NCBI RefSeq assembly: GCF_001544575.2
Contig: NZ_FCNY02000004.1
Span: 310,001-374,000 of the forward strand
DNA length: 64,000 nt
From: Caballeronia cordobensis
GTDB taxonomy: Bacteria; Pseudomonadota; Gammaproteobacteria; Burkholderiales; Burkholderiaceae
Direction of reading: 5' to 3'
The notes beneath the pieces were generated by a model, which was not told the origin of the DNA, ran no database searches, and saw only the letters and a program-made list of their open reading frames with translations. Made by a program: the position numbers and the translations under genes. The first letter of the stretch is position 1; the number at the start of each line of letters is the position of its first letter. Shown here one piece after another: positions 63,092 through 64,000 of this stretch.

Positions 63092-64000
63092 ATGCCTGCG
63101 TGGCCTGCCCTTCGCGTACGTGCCGCGTGCGGGTTCATTGCGCTCTGCGTGATCTCGTCGAAAGTCGTTGCGCAAGACGACATCACCGGCGGTCCGCCCG
63201 CCGACATGCCGAATCTTGCCGGCGCCGCACGCGCGATGCCGGCCGCGAGCCCGCCGGGGGCGGCGCAAACGCTCGTGCTCGAAATCGTGCTCAATGGCGC
63301 GAGCCTCGGCGAACCTGTGACGTTCCAACTGCGCGACGGCCAGTTGTACGCGGAGCCATCGACGCTGGAAAACGCGGGCGTGCGCGTCAACGACCTCACG
63401 CCGGACAGGGATGGCTGGCTGGCGCTTTCATCGATTCCTGGGCTGCGCGCCGACTATTCCGTCGCGAAACAGCAGGCTATTCTGCAAGTGGACGAAGCGC
63501 GGCGCGTCACGCAACGAATCGGCTATCGCACGCCGTCCACGCCGAAAGCGACGCCCGGCACCGGCTTCGTGCTCAACTACGACATTTCGTATCTGCGCAA
63601 TGTCGGCGAGGTCCACGATGACCAGTTCGGCGTGTGGAGCGAGCAGCGCTTTTTCACGCACTACGGCGTGTTCGACAACACGGGCACTTATCTGAACGGC
63701 ACGGGCCTGAACCGCTACACGCGGCTCGACACCAACTGGACGTATTCGCGCCCGTCGACGCTGTTCACGATGACCGTCGGCGATACGATTTCCGGCTCGC
63801 TCGCGTGGTCGCGCTCGGTGCGCTACGCCGGTATCCAGTTGCAGCGCGACTTCAGCCTGCGTCCGGATCTGATCACGTTTCCCTTGCCGGTATTCGCGGG
63901 TTCGGCGGCGGTGCCATCGGCCGTGGATTTGTATATCAACGGCCTGCGTCAATACAGCGGCAACGCAGCGCCCGGCCCGTTTCAGATTTCGCAGCCGCCG
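63092..64000 (+). CDS. fimbrial outer-membrane usher protein, N-terminal part (cut by window edge)
   Basis: The first 303 residues of an usher. The signal peptide is MPAWPALRVRAACGFIALCV onward to KVVAQ. A PapC_N-type periplasmic domain follows (LVLEIVLNGASLGEPVTFQL, GLRADYSVAKQQAILQV). From about residue 150 the beta-barrel begins (GFVLNYDISYLRNVGEVHDD, RLDTNWTYSRPSTLFTMTVG, GDTISGSLAWSRSVRYAGIQ), with the plug region starting near the edge. Ushers form the pore that assembles chaperone-subunit complexes on the surface. ATG 63092 has only a distant AAAGGA (14 nt). Confidence 0.92.
   Translation, partial: MPAWPALRVRAACGFIALCVISSKVVAQDDITGGPPADMPNLAGAARAMPAASPPGAAQTLVLEIVLNGASLGEPVTFQLRDGQLYAEPSTLENAGVRVNDLTPDRDGWLALSSIPGLRADYSVAKQQAILQVDEARRVTQRIGYRTPSTPKATPGTGFVLNYDISYLRNVGEVHDDQFGVWSEQRFFTHYGVFDNTGTYLNGTGLNRYTRLDTNWTYSRPSTLFTMTVGDTISGSLAWSRSVRYAGIQLQRDFSLRPDLITFPLPVFAGSAAVPSAVDLYINGLRQYSGNAAPGPFQISQPP

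Overview
The window is about 64 kb of GC-rich DNA. Gene families and style (PrpF, class III CoA-transferases, class I P450s, SCPU fimbriae, GTG/TTG starts, ATGA-coupled operons) point to a Burkholderiaceae-type betaproteobacterium, probably the Paraburkholderia/Caballeronia group. That placement is an inference from gene content. No rRNA, tRNA, insertion sequence, integrase or CRISPR array was seen.

1-33.2 kb is a catabolic island of about 28 genes. It holds four CaiB/BaiF CoA-transferase or KPR-type genes at the left edge and inside the operons, two related cytochromes P450, two ferredoxin plus ferredoxin-reductase pairs ([3Fe-4S]-type and [2Fe-2S]-type), three SDR dehydrogenases, an acyl-CoA ligase, a TesB thioesterase, enoyl-CoA hydratase, aldehyde dehydrogenase, acyl-CoA dehydrogenase with EtfBA, and a ring hydroxylase / gentisate-dioxygenase-like cupin / FAH hydrolase trio. 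MmgE/PrpD and PrpF-family enzymes, two MFS transporters and AraC, LysR and TetR regulators complete it. The layout suggests P450 activation of a bulky aromatic or alicyclic acid, CoA-linked side-chain shortening, then ring hydroxylation and cleavage. Four transcription units of the island share a promoter-proximal motif around TATTGG, 28 bp identical in two of them, so they look like one regulon.

33.4-38.5 kb is a patch with a PAP2-type membrane protein, a GGCT-like/four-TM fusion protein, a PG-binding/CHAP hydrolase and a DUF2235 lipase-like protein. It resembles an envelope-targeting or effector-like cluster.

39.0-44.9 kb carries a porin, an MFS carrier, a PyrK/PyrD class 1B dihydroorotate dehydrogenase pair and an M20 N-carbamoyl-amino-acid hydrolase, closed by a strong terminator. 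I interpret it as an orotate/dihydroorotate catabolic operon. Two related GTCTA...GAC palindromes precede the porin and the operon.

45.2-59.4 kb holds two multidomain chitinases (GH18 and GH19, each with two CBM5/12-like modules and Pro/Thr linkers). They bracket a compact ten-gene T2SS/MSHA-like secretion operon: pseudopilin, platform, ATPase, PilM/N/O/P-like genes, TPR-secretin and three pseudopilins. A lytic transglycosylase and a prolyl-4-hydroxylase-like enzyme follow. This looks like a dedicated chitinase export module.

60.9 kb to the end is a chaperone-usher (SCPU-type) fimbrial operon. The usher runs off the right edge.
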